From CAZLFA01 sp964558665 (GTDB taxonomy: Bacteria > Desulfobacterota > Syntrophia > Syntrophales > PHBD01), in contig CAZLFA010000010.1 in NCBI GenBank assembly GCA_964558665.1, positions 1 to 64,000 on the forward strand: a stretch of 64,000 bases of DNA. Direction: 5' to 3'. The notes under the pieces were generated by a model. The model was not told the origin of the DNA and did not search any database. It was given only the letters and a program-made list of their open reading frames with translations. Both the position numbers and the translations under genes were made by a program. The number at the start of each line of letters is the position of its first letter. Within the stretch, counting starts at the first letter, position 1. Positions 54,754-63,511 of this stretch are shown one piece after another.

Positions 54754-54769
54754 TCCATCATATGATGGA
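54754..54769. promoter_or_regulatory. Candidate TetR operator palindrome
   Basis: tccatcatatgatgga is a perfect 16-bp palindrome whose near end is 4 nt before the annotated TetR start codon. Length and position fit an autoregulatory TetR operator. No second copy was seen in front of the neighbouring genes. Confidence 0.5.
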
Positions 54770-54919
54770 TTTTTATGCCAGCCTCACAGATAATTGTCAA
54801 GAATAAATCATTTATAAGAATAAGATATATTGCTCTGAAAAGGCATTTTGAATAAAGATTTGAACTTAAAAAATGGTCACATAATTGATTTCATTAATTC
54901 TAATCAGAGCCCTTTTCCC

Positions 54920-54948
54920 TTGACTTAGTTTATGACTTAGTCCATAGT
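54920..54948 (+). promoter_or_regulatory. Promoter with paired direct repeats upstream of the toxin-antitoxin genes
   Basis: TTGACT at 54920-54925 and CATAGT at 54943-54948, 17 nt apart. Two direct copies of tgacttagt begin at 54921 and 54933, one helical turn apart, over the -35 and spacer, where an antitoxin dimer could bind and repress. Confidence 0.45.
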
Positions 54949-54966
54949 TATATCAAGAGGTATAAT

Positions 54967-55197
54967 ATGCAAGTAAACATTCATGAAGCAAAAACACAGT
55001 TTTCACGACTACTCACCCGGGTTGAAGGTGGAGAAGAAGTTATCATCGCCAAAGCGGGGAAACCGGTGGCAAAGCTGGTCCCGATATCTACATTGCCTTC
55101 CCAGCGGCTCCCCGGAACAGCCAAAGGCAAAATCCTGGTGCACGATAACTTTGACGAACCGCTTCCTGATTCGGTTATGAAGGCTTTCGAATCATGA
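54967..55197 (+). CDS. Phd/YefM-family antitoxin
   Basis: 76 aa. The N-terminal DNA-binding fold is VNIHEAKTQFSRLLTRVEGG ... EVIIAKAGKPVAKLVPI; the C-terminal tail FDEPLPDSVMKAFES should wrap the toxin. Its stop overlaps the PIN gene start by 4 nt. AAGAGG before the ATG. Confidence 0.92.
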   Translation: MQVNIHEAKTQFSRLLTRVEGGEEVIIAKAGKPVAKLVPISTLPSQRLPGTAKGKILVHDNFDEPLPDSVMKAFES

Positions 55198-55580
55198 ATG
55201 TCCTTCTGGATACCCATGCATTTCTGTGGTGGATTACCGACAATGATGAGCTGTCTCCACGAGCTCGTGAAGTCATAACCGATGGCCGCAATGAACTTTT
55301 TTTAAGTGCTGCATCTGGCTGGGAAATCAGTATCAAAACACGTCTCGGCAGGATTGATTTTCCAAAAGCACCGGACAAATTTCTGATTCACCATTTATCA
55401 GTAAACGGCATCACCCCTCTATCCATCTCCATACAGCATGCATTGCAGGTACTCAACCTGCCCGATATACACAGGGACCCCTTTGATAGGATTATTGTTG
55501 CACAGGCCATACTGGAAAAAATGACCATTCTGACCAGAGATGCTTATATCAAGCGATATGATGTTTCAACTTGCTGGTAA
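55194..55580 (+). CDS. PIN-domain toxin (VapC-like, Sll0205 subgroup)
   Basis: 128 aa. PIN nuclease acidic residues: D6 in LLDTHAFLWW, a Glu in the GWEISIKTRLGRI helix, and Asp in HRDPFDRIIVAQA near residue 97. The LLDTHxxLWW opening is the Sll0205-type signature, normally paired with a Phd antitoxin as here. Likely a ribonuclease toxin. Confidence 0.92.
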   Translation: MNVLLDTHAFLWWITDNDELSPRAREVITDGRNELFLSAASGWEISIKTRLGRIDFPKAPDKFLIHHLSVNGITPLSISIQHALQVLNLPDIHRDPFDRIIVAQAILEKMTILTRDAYIKRYDVSTCW

Positions 55581-55636
55581 AAGGCATAATGCCAGCAACA
55601 GTAGTAATCAACCGTATCACAATAAAAGGAGAATAG

Positions 55637-56056
55637 ATGAAACCGCGAATCAACATGATCACGCTGGGCGTTAAGGATATGGAAAAGGCAATTCAGTTTT
55701 ACGAAAACGGGCTTGGGTTTCCCCGGATGCCTTTTGAGGGAGGCGCAGCTTTTTTCACCCTGAACGGTTCATGGCTCTCATTGTATCCATGGGATGCCCT
55801 TGCGGAAGATGCAATGACGGATGCAAAAGGGACCGGCTTTCGCGGGATAACCCTGGCTCACGTTTTATCCAGCAAAGAAGAGGTCGACGAAATTATTGCC
55901 AGGGCGGTCAAATCCGGGGGCACGCTTATCAAACCTGCACAGGATGTTTTCTGGGGCGGTTACTCGGGATATTTCGCCGATCCTGACGGACATTTATGGG
56001 AGATAGCCTGGAACCCGCATTTCTGGCCGGGTCCCGGCGATGAATCCGGCGCATGA
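55637..56056 (+). CDS. VOC-superfamily (glyoxalase-like) protein
   Basis: 139 aa, one pair of beta-alpha-beta-beta-beta modules. N-terminal NMITLGVKDMEKAIQFYENG, C-terminal GYSGYFADPDGHLWEIAWNP with the usual D-P-D-G-x-x-x-E metal ligand. Preceded by AAAAGGAGA. Substrate unknown; stands alone. Confidence 0.88.
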   Translation: MKPRINMITLGVKDMEKAIQFYENGLGFPRMPFEGGAAFFTLNGSWLSLYPWDALAEDAMTDAKGTGFRGITLAHVLSSKEEVDEIIARAVKSGGTLIKPAQDVFWGGYSGYFADPDGHLWEIAWNPHFWPGPGDESGA

Positions 56057-56187
56057 ATGCTTAAGCGCAGCCGGAATATGCACTTCATTTTCCATGTGTG
56101 ATTGTAAATACTGTCACATAAGTGTGTTTTATAAATAGTGATGAGAAATCGGTCAATCCTCTGAACCCAAGAGAAAGGATCTGCATT

Positions 56188-56424
56188 ATGACAAAGCGAA
56201 CGAAGAAATCCGAAATAGACATCGAGAAAGGGTATCCCGCAAAACAATATGCAGCAAAGCTCAGGCGGCTGGCCGATTGCATTGAACAAGACAAAGTGTT
56301 TCGCATACAGATTGCGGGAGAACGCGTGACTGTCCCTCCCCACGCCATCATAAATATCGAGCACGAGCGTGAAGGTAATTTCGAAGAAATCGAATTTCAA
56401 ATCAAATGGAAAAATCTGAAGTAA
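56188..56424 (+). CDS. Amphi-Trp domain protein
   Basis: 78 aa from the ATG at 56188 behind GAAAGGA; a frame open from 56122 lacks a site. It matches the Amphi-Trp domain: KQYAAKLRRLADCIEQDKVF, then ERVTVPPHAIINIEHE, ending FEEIEFQIKWK, where the W gives the domain its name. Function of the domain is not established. It neighbours the RARLTPKP-type unknown. Confidence 0.85.
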   Translation: MTKRTKKSEIDIEKGYPAKQYAAKLRRLADCIEQDKVFRIQIAGERVTVPPHAIINIEHEREGNFEEIEFQIKWKNLK

Positions 56425-56485
56425 CCGGCAGGCAAGACTTCTCCAATTATTGGGCCGCTGTACTTTGTAATGAGGTGCATAAGCA

Positions 56486-57292
56486 ATGAGAATATTCAAA
56501 ATATGGCGCATGGCAGAGGCAAAGGTAATAATTGACGGCGCCGAAAAACTTATTACCTGCGCCGGCGGATCAAACCACTCGGAGGCGGATGCTTTAGCAG
56601 ACGGCATGAGACGCCTTGAGTCAGTCAAGCAGCGTATCGGGGGAATTAAGACGCAAAAGGGAAGCGACTACGAAGGGGATATCCGTGAGGAACCACTCAA
56701 TTGTTTAGACAGCCGGAACATTATCACCAGAAATCGCTATGGAGCGGAGGTCTTGAATACCACTTCATGCATGTTCATTGATATCGATGAACCCGTACTG
56801 CGTATATGGCAGATATTCAAAAGGCTGAAAACCAGAGAACAAAAGAAAAAAGCGATCCTCAAGTTTCTCGATTCGAGACTTAAAAAAGCGGACCTCAAAG
56901 GATACGGCATCAGAATATATGAAACGCACAGCGGCATCAGGGTTATCCTTGACGGGGAGGCCATGGATCCCCGATCCAGGGATGCCAGGAAGTTGTTGAA
57001 GAGTTTCAATGCCGACTGGCTCTATGTCACTTTGTGCGGAAAGCAAAACTGTTACCGCGCCCGGCTGACACCGAAGCCTCACAGAATCAAGATGAACACT
57101 ATTCGTCTGCGCTATCCTTATGAAGTCAGTGATCTGGAACTTATAAAGACATGGACGAAAGAATATGAGAAAAAAAGCAGGAACTACGCCTCATGCCGAC
57201 TAATAAATGTAGTGGGCTCCACAACCACATCGCTGACAGTTCAATACCATGACGAACGAACAGGAGCCCACTCCGATCTCCCGCTGGCATGA
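56486..57292 (+). CDS. Conserved hypothetical protein of the RARLTPKP type
   Basis: 268 aa. The order MFIDIDEP (near residue 92), YGIRIYETHSGIRVI, DWLYVTLCGKQNCYRARLTPKPHRI matches an uncharacterised bacterial family in which an acidic F/V-D-I/V-D strand, an R-x-Y-x-T/E-x-x-G strand and R-A-R-L-T-P-K-P are the fixed points. The acidic strand and THSG recall archaeo-eukaryotic primase motifs, but the key histidine order differs, so that link is only a suggestion. No signal or membrane segment. It lies 61 nt after the Amphi-Trp gene. Confidence 0.75.
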   Translation: MRIFKIWRMAEAKVIIDGAEKLITCAGGSNHSEADALADGMRRLESVKQRIGGIKTQKGSDYEGDIREEPLNCLDSRNIITRNRYGAEVLNTTSCMFIDIDEPVLRIWQIFKRLKTREQKKKAILKFLDSRLKKADLKGYGIRIYETHSGIRVILDGEAMDPRSRDARKLLKSFNADWLYVTLCGKQNCYRARLTPKPHRIKMNTIRLRYPYEVSDLELIKTWTKEYEKKSRNYASCRLINVVGSTTTSLTVQYHDERTGAHSDLPLA

Positions 57293-57365
57293 ACGCGAAT
57301 GACATCCTGACTGCCCGGGTTAAGTAATGATCCGGTCAGGCACACCGATCCATAAACGAATCATA

Positions 57366-57389
57366 GTTAGTTTCCGTCCGGAAACTAAC
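57366..57389. repeat. Family B repeat, short perfect form
   Basis: The arms gttagtttcc and ggaaactaac are perfect inverted copies around gtcc. Related to the longer element at 50455. It lies just after the HAD gene's 3' end on the minus strand. Confidence 0.7.
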
Positions 57390-58023
57390 TAATCTTCAGC
57401 AGATCGTCCGGTTTCTCCGCAAGAAAATCCGGGTTAGACGCGATAAGCCTTTCCCTGTCGTGCCATCCCCAGGTTACAGCCACTGAACGGACACCGGCCT
57501 GTTTTGCTTCCAGGATATCGCCGACCGTGTCGCCTATATAAAAGGTTTCTTCCCTGCCGACGCCGTATTTTTCCATGGCATAGTCAATCTTTTTCCGCTT
57601 GCTTAAATCGAAATCCGATCCCAGTATTTCCTTGAAGGCGCCGTTATAGCTGTATTTCTTCAACGCATGCCTGATCGCATCCGAGGCGTTAGACGAAATA
57701 ATCAGCAGCACGCTTTCATTTTCCATTCTCTCCAGAACCGGAAAAATCTCTTTGTACGGCTTGATTTCGTCAAAGTTTACACCGGCAAGGATGTCCACCG
57801 ACGCCTCCATAAAGGCCTTCAGATCAACACCCTTTTTTTCGATTGCCTCATAAAAATTTTCATTGAAAAGATCGAGAAAATCCTCTCTGCTTTTCACTAC
57901 CTGCTGCCCTATCTTTTCCAGGCACAGCCTGACCGTACGTTCATAGACATCCAGAGATGAAACCAAAACGCCGTCAAAATCAAATAAAAAAAGTCTTTTG
58001 GCAGATTGCACTATATTCGACAC
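57385..58023 (-). CDS. HAD-superfamily phosphatase
   Basis: 212 aa. Motif I LFDFDGVLV (D14, D16), motif II IISSNASDA, motif III near KYGVGREETF, motif IV FYIGDTVGDILEAKQAG. Cap of the phosphoglycolate phosphatase type (about 20-90). Substrate cannot be told. Follows the channel gene by 8 nt on the same strand; its last 5 nt overlap a family-B repeat. Confidence 0.9.
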   Translation of the reverse strand: MSNIVQSAKRLFLFDFDGVLVSSLDVYERTVRLCLEKIGQQVVKSREDFLDLFNENFYEAIEKKGVDLKAFMEASVDILAGVNFDEIKPYKEIFPVLERMENESVLLIISSNASDAIRHALKKYSYNGAFKEILGSDFDLSKRKKIDYAMEKYGVGREETFYIGDTVGDILEAKQAGVRSVAVTWGWHDRERLIASNPDFLAEKPDDLLKIS

Positions 58024-58031
58024 CTTTCCGA

Positions 58032-59186
58032 TTATTCAGATGATTTCCATCCTTTTCTATCTCTACCGCGCAGAATGGGCTTGGCGGCAAAATCCTTGTC
58101 CAAACCGTAGCGGTTCAATATCGACTCCCATGAAGGCCCTTCCATAACACTGAGCATGGCTATGCTGACGGGTTTGCGCAATGTGCTGTTCCCGGGCATG
58201 CCAAAACCAATGGACAGTGGTTTCAAGCCTGTCACCTGCACTTTTATTTTTCCTCTATACCGGCCTTCGGCATAATAATGAAGAGTCACTTCATCGTATA
58301 AAAATCCTTCAATCTTTTTTTCAAAAAGTGCTCTCAACGCGGCTTCCTCATCCTTGAAGGATGTTGTTCGTCCGCCCAGCATTGTTGCAAATGATGTAGT
58401 TATGTCACTTGTCACTGTTCCCAGATGCATATTCCGCAGTTTGTCCGCACTTATTTTCTTTTCCCCCTCATGCGATAAAGTGAGCGAAGAACTCAATGAA
58501 GCAATCAGAGCGCTCAATGCCAGGGCGCATACCATCATCCAGACAAGTCCCAGCACGCGTCCGGTCAGAGATTTTAAACTTATTCCAAAACAGACTCCGG
58601 AAGCCAGTGTCGAACCGACCCAGTAAATACCGGAGCCGACACCCTTTACAACGCCCTGTCCAAAATGTTCCGGATTGCTTTTACGCTCTATCATCCAGAA
58701 CAAAAATCCCAGCACAAAAAGCACAAGCACAAGGACAAGCAGGATTTTCAGGGTACTCCATGAAAAGAAAATTTTCAAAGCGGCAAACCATGGGTGATCA
58801 TCACTGTCGTGAAGAGTTGCCACTGCGAGGTGTGTGCTGCCGAAAGGAGTCGTCATCTCATAAAGCCGTTCACGCTCGGATGTAATGTACATGGCACAGA
58901 TGGAAAAATCGATCGTACCCCTGCTCAGGGCATCAATTGATTCTTCAAACGTCATCTCCTTGAAGGTATAACTGATTTTAAGATCACTGGTGATAATTTT
59001 CCACAGATCGACATTCAAACCTATCCATTGTCCCTGATCATTTTTATATGAAAAGGGCGGATCGTGAGTGATTGCGACAACCAGTCTTTTTCCCTCAACG
59101 GCCGCAGGAGCGCCTTGCGCGGCACCGGTCAGCACGCCTGCACTCAAGAATATAAAACACAGGATCAATAAAAGTTTACGCCTCAT
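58032..59186 (-). CDS. Ionotropic glutamate receptor-like protein with atypical pore loop
   Basis: 384 aa. Signal peptide (about 1-28), first lobe of a periplasmic binding domain (about 33-125), membrane helix (148-166), pore region (185-205), second helix (209-232), then the second lobe to the C-terminus. This is the GluR0-type arrangement. Ungapped against the usual T-M-T-T-V-G-Y-G-D-K-A-P pore, the loop here reads T-L-A-S-G-V-C-F-G-I-S-L, so the T-V-G-Y-G-D selectivity motif is absent although the flanking Y-W and L-x-G-R are kept. It may be a non-selective channel, or a receptor without ion flow. Confidence 0.85.
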   Translation of the reverse strand: MRRKLLLILCFIFLSAGVLTGAAQGAPAAVEGKRLVVAITHDPPFSYKNDQGQWIGLNVDLWKIITSDLKISYTFKEMTFEESIDALSRGTIDFSICAMYITSERERLYEMTTPFGSTHLAVATLHDSDDHPWFAALKIFFSWSTLKILLVLVLVLFVLGFLFWMIERKSNPEHFGQGVVKGVGSGIYWVGSTLASGVCFGISLKSLTGRVLGLVWMMVCALALSALIASLSSSLTLSHEGEKKISADKLRNMHLGTVTSDITTSFATMLGGRTTSFKDEEAALRALFEKKIEGFLYDEVTLHYYAEGRYRGKIKVQVTGLKPLSIGFGMPGNSTLRKPVSIAMLSVMEGPSWESILNRYGLDKDFAAKPILRGRDRKGWKSSE

Positions 59187-59214
59187 GGAAATACCTTCAT
59201 TGCATCATTGGCGG

Positions 59215-60246
59215 CTACCTGAACAGGGATTTAATGTTCCTGCGGTAGGGAGGATATGCTACGCCTGCTTCCGTAATGATGGCGCTTAAATAGCGGTGAG
59301 GGGTTACATCGAAGGCGGGGTTGTAGACGGCCATACCTGCCGGTGCGGTCCGGACACCCTGTATGTTTGTCACTTCTTCAGGTTTCCTTTCCTCGATGGG
59401 TATATCCGCTCCTGTCCTGATGGATAAATCGATAGTGGAAAGCGGCGCGGCTATATAGAAAGGAATCTTGTTTTCTCTGGCAAGCACGGCAAGTGAATAG
59501 GTTCCGATCTTATTGGCGGTATCTCCGTTGGCGGCAATCCGGTCGGCGCCGACAATGATCTTGTCTATTCTGCCCTGACTCATCAGAAACCCGGCCATGT
59601 TATCGGTGATCAGGGTTGCCGGGATGTTCTCCTTCATCATTTCCCAGGCCGTAAGTCTGGCTCCCTGCAGCACCGGCCTGGTCTCATCCACATAGACATG
59701 CAGTTTTTTGCCTTCGTCACGGGCAGCCCTTATCACTCCCAGGGCCGTTCCATAGCCTGCCGTCGCCAGGGCACCCGCATTGCAGTGTGTCAACACGCTG
59801 TCTCCGTCTTCAAGCAAAGGGCTGCCGTTTTCTCCCATCCGGCGGTTGATGGCGATGTCCTCTTCACAGATCCGTTTCGCCTCTTCAACCAGTTCACTCT
59901 GTATGTCACGGCTTTTACTCATCCTGCGGTCAAAGTATTTTTTCATGCGCTCAATCGCCCAGAACAGATTTCTGGCTGTCGGGCGTGTGCGGGCAAATTC
60001 ATCACAGATGCGCAAAAAACCTGTACGAAGATTATCTCCGGAGGAAGAGGGCAGAGACTTGAAACCGAGAGCAATCCCCATCGCGGCCGCCACGCCGATT
60101 GCAGGCGCTCCGCGGACAGTCAGATCGTTAATGGCGGCGATCACTTCTTCGTAGCGGGAACACACCACCTCCTTCTCATCCAGAGGCAGTGCCTTCTGAT
60201 CTATCATGACAACTTTCTCATCCTGCCAGTAGATGGTTCTGATCAT
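59215..60246 (-). CDS. mtnA: Methylthioribose-1-phosphate isomerase
   Basis: 343 aa. N-terminal TIYWQDEKVVMIDQKALPLD; catalytic Cys in LTHCNAGALATAGYG (near residue 158), Asp in ITDNMAGFLMSQGRID and GADRIAANGDTANKIGTYSL. Isomerises MTR-1-P in methionine salvage. Last gene of gatC-gatA-gatB-mtnA, 1-nt overlap with gatB. Other mtn genes are not in the window. Confidence 0.94.
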   Translation of the reverse strand: MIRTIYWQDEKVVMIDQKALPLDEKEVVCSRYEEVIAAINDLTVRGAPAIGVAAAMGIALGFKSLPSSSGDNLRTGFLRICDEFARTRPTARNLFWAIERMKKYFDRRMSKSRDIQSELVEEAKRICEEDIAINRRMGENGSPLLEDGDSVLTHCNAGALATAGYGTALGVIRAARDEGKKLHVYVDETRPVLQGARLTAWEMMKENIPATLITDNMAGFLMSQGRIDKIIVGADRIAANGDTANKIGTYSLAVLARENKIPFYIAAPLSTIDLSIRTGADIPIEERKPEEVTNIQGVRTAPAGMAVYNPAFDVTPHRYLSAIITEAGVAYPPYRRNIKSLFR

Positions 60247-61676
60247 TACTTTGACAACTTCTCCTTCAACAGATCGTTAATCATCTGGGGATTCGCCTTC
60301 CCCTGCGTCGCCTTCATCACCTGGCCGACGAAGAAACCGAACACCTTTTCCTTCCCGGCCTTATACTGGGCGACCTGGGCGGGATTTGCGGCGATGACGT
60401 CCTCGATGGTTTTTTCCAGGGCGCCGGAGTCCGTTATCTGAGTCAGCCCTTTCTCCTTTACGATCACGCCCGGGGACTTTCCAGTTTTATACATCTCTTC
60501 GATAACTTCCTTGGCGATCTTGCCGCTGATCGTACCGTTTTCTATGAGGAGTATCATGTCGGCCAGCGATTCCGGCTTGACCGGACAGTCCCTGACATCC
60601 CGCTTGTCCTCATTAAGGAAGCGCAGGACATCCCCCATTACCCAGTTGCTGGCGATCTTCGGTTTGGCAGAAAGTTTCACCACCGCCTCATAATAATCGG
60701 CCAGCGCCCGGCTGGAGGTCAACACTCCGGCATCATAAGGAGGTATCTGGTATTCCCTCACAAAGCGCTCTCTTTTTTCCAGGGGAAGTTCAGGCATGCC
60801 GCTTCGGACATCCTCGATCCACTTTTCACTGACGGCGATGGGCACCAGGTCCGGATCCGGAAAATACCGGTAGTCATGCGCCTCTTCCTTGCTCCGCATG
60901 GAATTTGTCACGCCCTGGCTATCGTCCCAGAGCCTCGTTTCCTGTATCACTTCGCCGCCGCCTTCCAGAATATACTGCTGCCTTTTGATCTCATATTCCA
61001 GGGCGCGCTGGACGTTGCGGAAGGAGTTCATGTTTTTCAGTTCAGCCCTTGTTCCAAATGCTTCCTGTCCTTTCGGCCGCAGGGAAACATTGGCATCGCA
61101 GCGGAAGCTACCCTCCTCCATGTTGCCGTCGCATATCTCCAGATAAACAAGTATCTCGTGCAGACGTCTCAGATAGGCCGTGGCCTCCTCCGCGCTGCGG
61201 ATATCCGGCTCGCTGACGATCTCGATGAGCGGGACGCCGGTGCGGTTCAGATCTACATAACTGGACGGATAGCGTTCATCATGAATGAGCTTTCCTGCAT
61301 CTTCTTCCATATGGATGCGCGTGATCCCGATCCTTTTTTTGCCGGTTTCCAGTTCGATATCGATCCACCCGTGCTCCGAGAGAGGATAGGCGTACTGCGA
61401 TATCTGATATCCTTTGGGAAGATCCGGATAAAAATAGTTCTTCCTGGCAAAACTGCAATCCTGGTTGATGCGGCAGTTGGTAGCCAGAGACATTTTCATG
61501 GCGAACTCTACAACCTTCCTGTTCAGCACCGGCAGAACCCCTGGCATTCCCAGGCATACCGGGCAGGTATGGCTGTTGGGCGACGCGCCGAATTTTGTCG
61601 AGCATCCGCAGAATATTTTTGAGTCTGTAAGAAGCTGGGCATGCACTTCAAGCCCGATTACCGGTTCGTATTCCAT
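60246..61676 (-). CDS. gatB: Asp/Glu-tRNA amidotransferase subunit B
   Basis: 476 aa, normal length. EPVIGLEVHAQLLTDSKIFC at the N-terminus, GMPGVLPVLN, EDAGKLIHD, then RDYRYFPDPDLVP-type motif (HDYRYFPDPDLVPIAVSE) and the C-terminal tRNA-binding YqeY-like domain ending QGKANPQMINDLLKEKL. With GatA and GatC it amidates Glu-tRNA(Gln) and/or Asp-tRNA(Asn). Confidence 0.97.
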   Translation of the reverse strand: MEYEPVIGLEVHAQLLTDSKIFCGCSTKFGASPNSHTCPVCLGMPGVLPVLNRKVVEFAMKMSLATNCRINQDCSFARKNYFYPDLPKGYQISQYAYPLSEHGWIDIELETGKKRIGITRIHMEEDAGKLIHDERYPSSYVDLNRTGVPLIEIVSEPDIRSAEEATAYLRRLHEILVYLEICDGNMEEGSFRCDANVSLRPKGQEAFGTRAELKNMNSFRNVQRALEYEIKRQQYILEGGGEVIQETRLWDDSQGVTNSMRSKEEAHDYRYFPDPDLVPIAVSEKWIEDVRSGMPELPLEKRERFVREYQIPPYDAGVLTSSRALADYYEAVVKLSAKPKIASNWVMGDVLRFLNEDKRDVRDCPVKPESLADMILLIENGTISGKIAKEVIEEMYKTGKSPGVIVKEKGLTQITDSGALEKTIEDVIAANPAQVAQYKAGKEKVFGFFVGQVMKATQGKANPQMINDLLKEKLSK

Positions 61677-63133
61677 TACAGATTTGGTCTCCTTTTCTCG
61701 ATCTTTGCATTCTTTTCGTAAACGGCGGCGGCCTGCAGGAGCTTGCCTTCTTCAAAGTGTCCGGCCAGCAATTGCAGACCTATGGGCAATCCCGTCCCGG
61801 TGTAACCGCAGGGAACGGAAATACCGGGTATGCCGGCGAGATTCGTCGAGATGGTGAAGATGTCGGAAAGATACATTTGCAGAGGATCGTCCGTTTTCTC
61901 GCCGATCTTGAAGGCTGCCGTCGGTGTAGTCGGCGTGAGTATTACATCGCACTTCGTTAAAGCCTCGTCAAAGTCCCGTTTGATCAGCGCCCGCACCTGT
62001 GATGCCTTTTTATAGTAGGCATCGTAATAACCGGAAGAAAGGACGTAGGTCCCAAGCATGATGCGCCTTTTCACTTCCGCTCCGAACCCCCGGGAACGGG
62101 ACGTCTTGTACATATCCAGAAGGTCCTGATCCCCCTCAGCGCGGAATCCGTACTTGACGCCGTCATACCTGGCAAGGTTGGAGCAGGCTTCGGCAGGGGC
62201 GATTATGTAATATACGGCAAGGCAGTATTCCGTGTGCGGAAGCGATATATCAACGCATTTCGCACCCGCTGCTTCTATTACTCCTATGGCTTTTCTGACC
62301 GCCGCCTCCACTTCGGGGTCGATCCCTTCAATAAAATATTCCCTGGGAATCCCTATTTTCCATCCTTCTATGCCTCGGCCGAGAAAATCACGGTAGTCAG
62401 GAACATCAACGGGCACGGATGTCGAATCCTTCCGGTCGTATCCTGAGATAACGTTCATCATGATCGCATTGTCTTCCACGTCTTTTGTAAATGGACCTAT
62501 CTGATCAAGCGATGAGGCGAAGGCAACCAGCCCGAAGCGCGAAACGCGCCCGTAGGTAGGCTTCATGCCGACAACGCCGCACAGTGCCGCCGGCTGGCGT
62601 ATCGATCCGCCCGTATCCGAACCGAGAGAAGCGATGCACTCATCGGCAGCTACAGCCGCCGCTGAGCCGCCGCTGGAGCCTCCGGGAATGCGCTCCAGAT
62701 CCCAGGGATTTTTTGTTACGCCATAAAAAGAGGTTTCCGTAGAAGACCCCATGGCGAACTCATCCATGTTTGTCTTTCCCGTGAACACAGCCCCGGCATC
62801 GCGCAGTTTCTGAATTATCGTGGCATTGTACGGGGGGACGAAATTATGCAGGATCCGTGAACCGCAGGTGGTCCGGTAACCTTTCATGCAGTAAATATCC
62901 TTCAGGGCAATCGGGATGCCCGTCAACGCCCCCATATCACCCTTTCTGATCTGCTCATCCGCCCTGGCCGCCTCCTCCAGGGCCGATTCTTTCATCAGTG
63001 TTATATAAGCATGGATTCGCTCCTCGACGGCATCGATGCGCCTGAACACCGAATTGACGATGTCCGTCGACGAAAGTTTTCCCGCCTTTATAGTTTCCAT
63101 TAATTCATGAATTGTCAGTTGACTTGGTTCCAT
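61676..63133 (-). CDS. gatA: Asp/Glu-tRNA amidotransferase subunit A
   Basis: 485 aa. Amidase Ser-cisSer-Lys triad: K78 in GIPIALKDIYCMKG, S153 in PGGSSGGSAAA, S177 in GSDTGGSIRQPA. Generates ammonia from glutamine for GatB. Ends one base into the gatB start. Confidence 0.97.
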   Translation of the reverse strand: MEPSQLTIHELMETIKAGKLSSTDIVNSVFRRIDAVEERIHAYITLMKESALEEAARADEQIRKGDMGALTGIPIALKDIYCMKGYRTTCGSRILHNFVPPYNATIIQKLRDAGAVFTGKTNMDEFAMGSSTETSFYGVTKNPWDLERIPGGSSGGSAAAVAADECIASLGSDTGGSIRQPAALCGVVGMKPTYGRVSRFGLVAFASSLDQIGPFTKDVEDNAIMMNVISGYDRKDSTSVPVDVPDYRDFLGRGIEGWKIGIPREYFIEGIDPEVEAAVRKAIGVIEAAGAKCVDISLPHTEYCLAVYYIIAPAEACSNLARYDGVKYGFRAEGDQDLLDMYKTSRSRGFGAEVKRRIMLGTYVLSSGYYDAYYKKASQVRALIKRDFDEALTKCDVILTPTTPTAAFKIGEKTDDPLQMYLSDIFTISTNLAGIPGISVPCGYTGTGLPIGLQLLAGHFEEGKLLQAAAVYEKNAKIEKRRPNL

Positions 63134-63209
63134 TTCCCATCCTTGTCATAAACTATTAATGAACAACACCCCTCCAGGAAAAAGCAGGGTCCTCCGCCTG
63201 TGAAATCTT

Positions 63210-63497
63210 TTATTCGATGACTTTCGGAACCCTGAAGAATTCACCCCTTGGATCCGGGGCATTGGCGAGGGACTGCTCATTGCTGAGAGATTCCTTGACT
63301 GCGTCTTCTCTGAAGGCATTACTAACGGCAATGGCATGGCTCATCGGCTCCACGCCACTGGTATCCGCCTGGTTAAGCTTATCCATATACATAAGAATAT
63401 TGTTAAGCTGCAAAGTAAATCTGTCTTTCTCTTCCTCGCCGAACTCCAGTCTGGCCAGATGTGCGACGTATTCAACTTCTTTCCTCTCGATTTTCAA
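63210..63497 (-). CDS. gatC: Asp/Glu-tRNA amidotransferase subunit C
   Basis: 95 aa from a TTG at 63497, which has AGGAGGAG about 8 nt upstream on the minus strand and begins where the family starts (KIERKEVEYVAHLARLEFGE); a frame open to 63527 is not needed. The C-terminus EPMSHAIAVSNAFREDAVKE and DPRGEFFRVPKVIE are typical. Stabilises the GatA-GatB complex. Downstream of the HDAC-like gene by 14 nt. Confidence 0.93.
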   Translation of the reverse strand: MKIERKEVEYVAHLARLEFGEEEKDRFTLQLNNILMYMDKLNQADTSGVEPMSHAIAVSNAFREDAVKESLSNEQSLANAPDPRGEFFRVPKVIE

Positions 63498-63511
63498 AAC
63501 AAACTCCTCCT

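Noticed and set aside
56486..57292. Calling the RARLTPKP-type protein an AEP primase
   Set aside because: The acidic strand is similar, but the S-x-H step has the histidine before the glycine and the remaining motifs do not fit.
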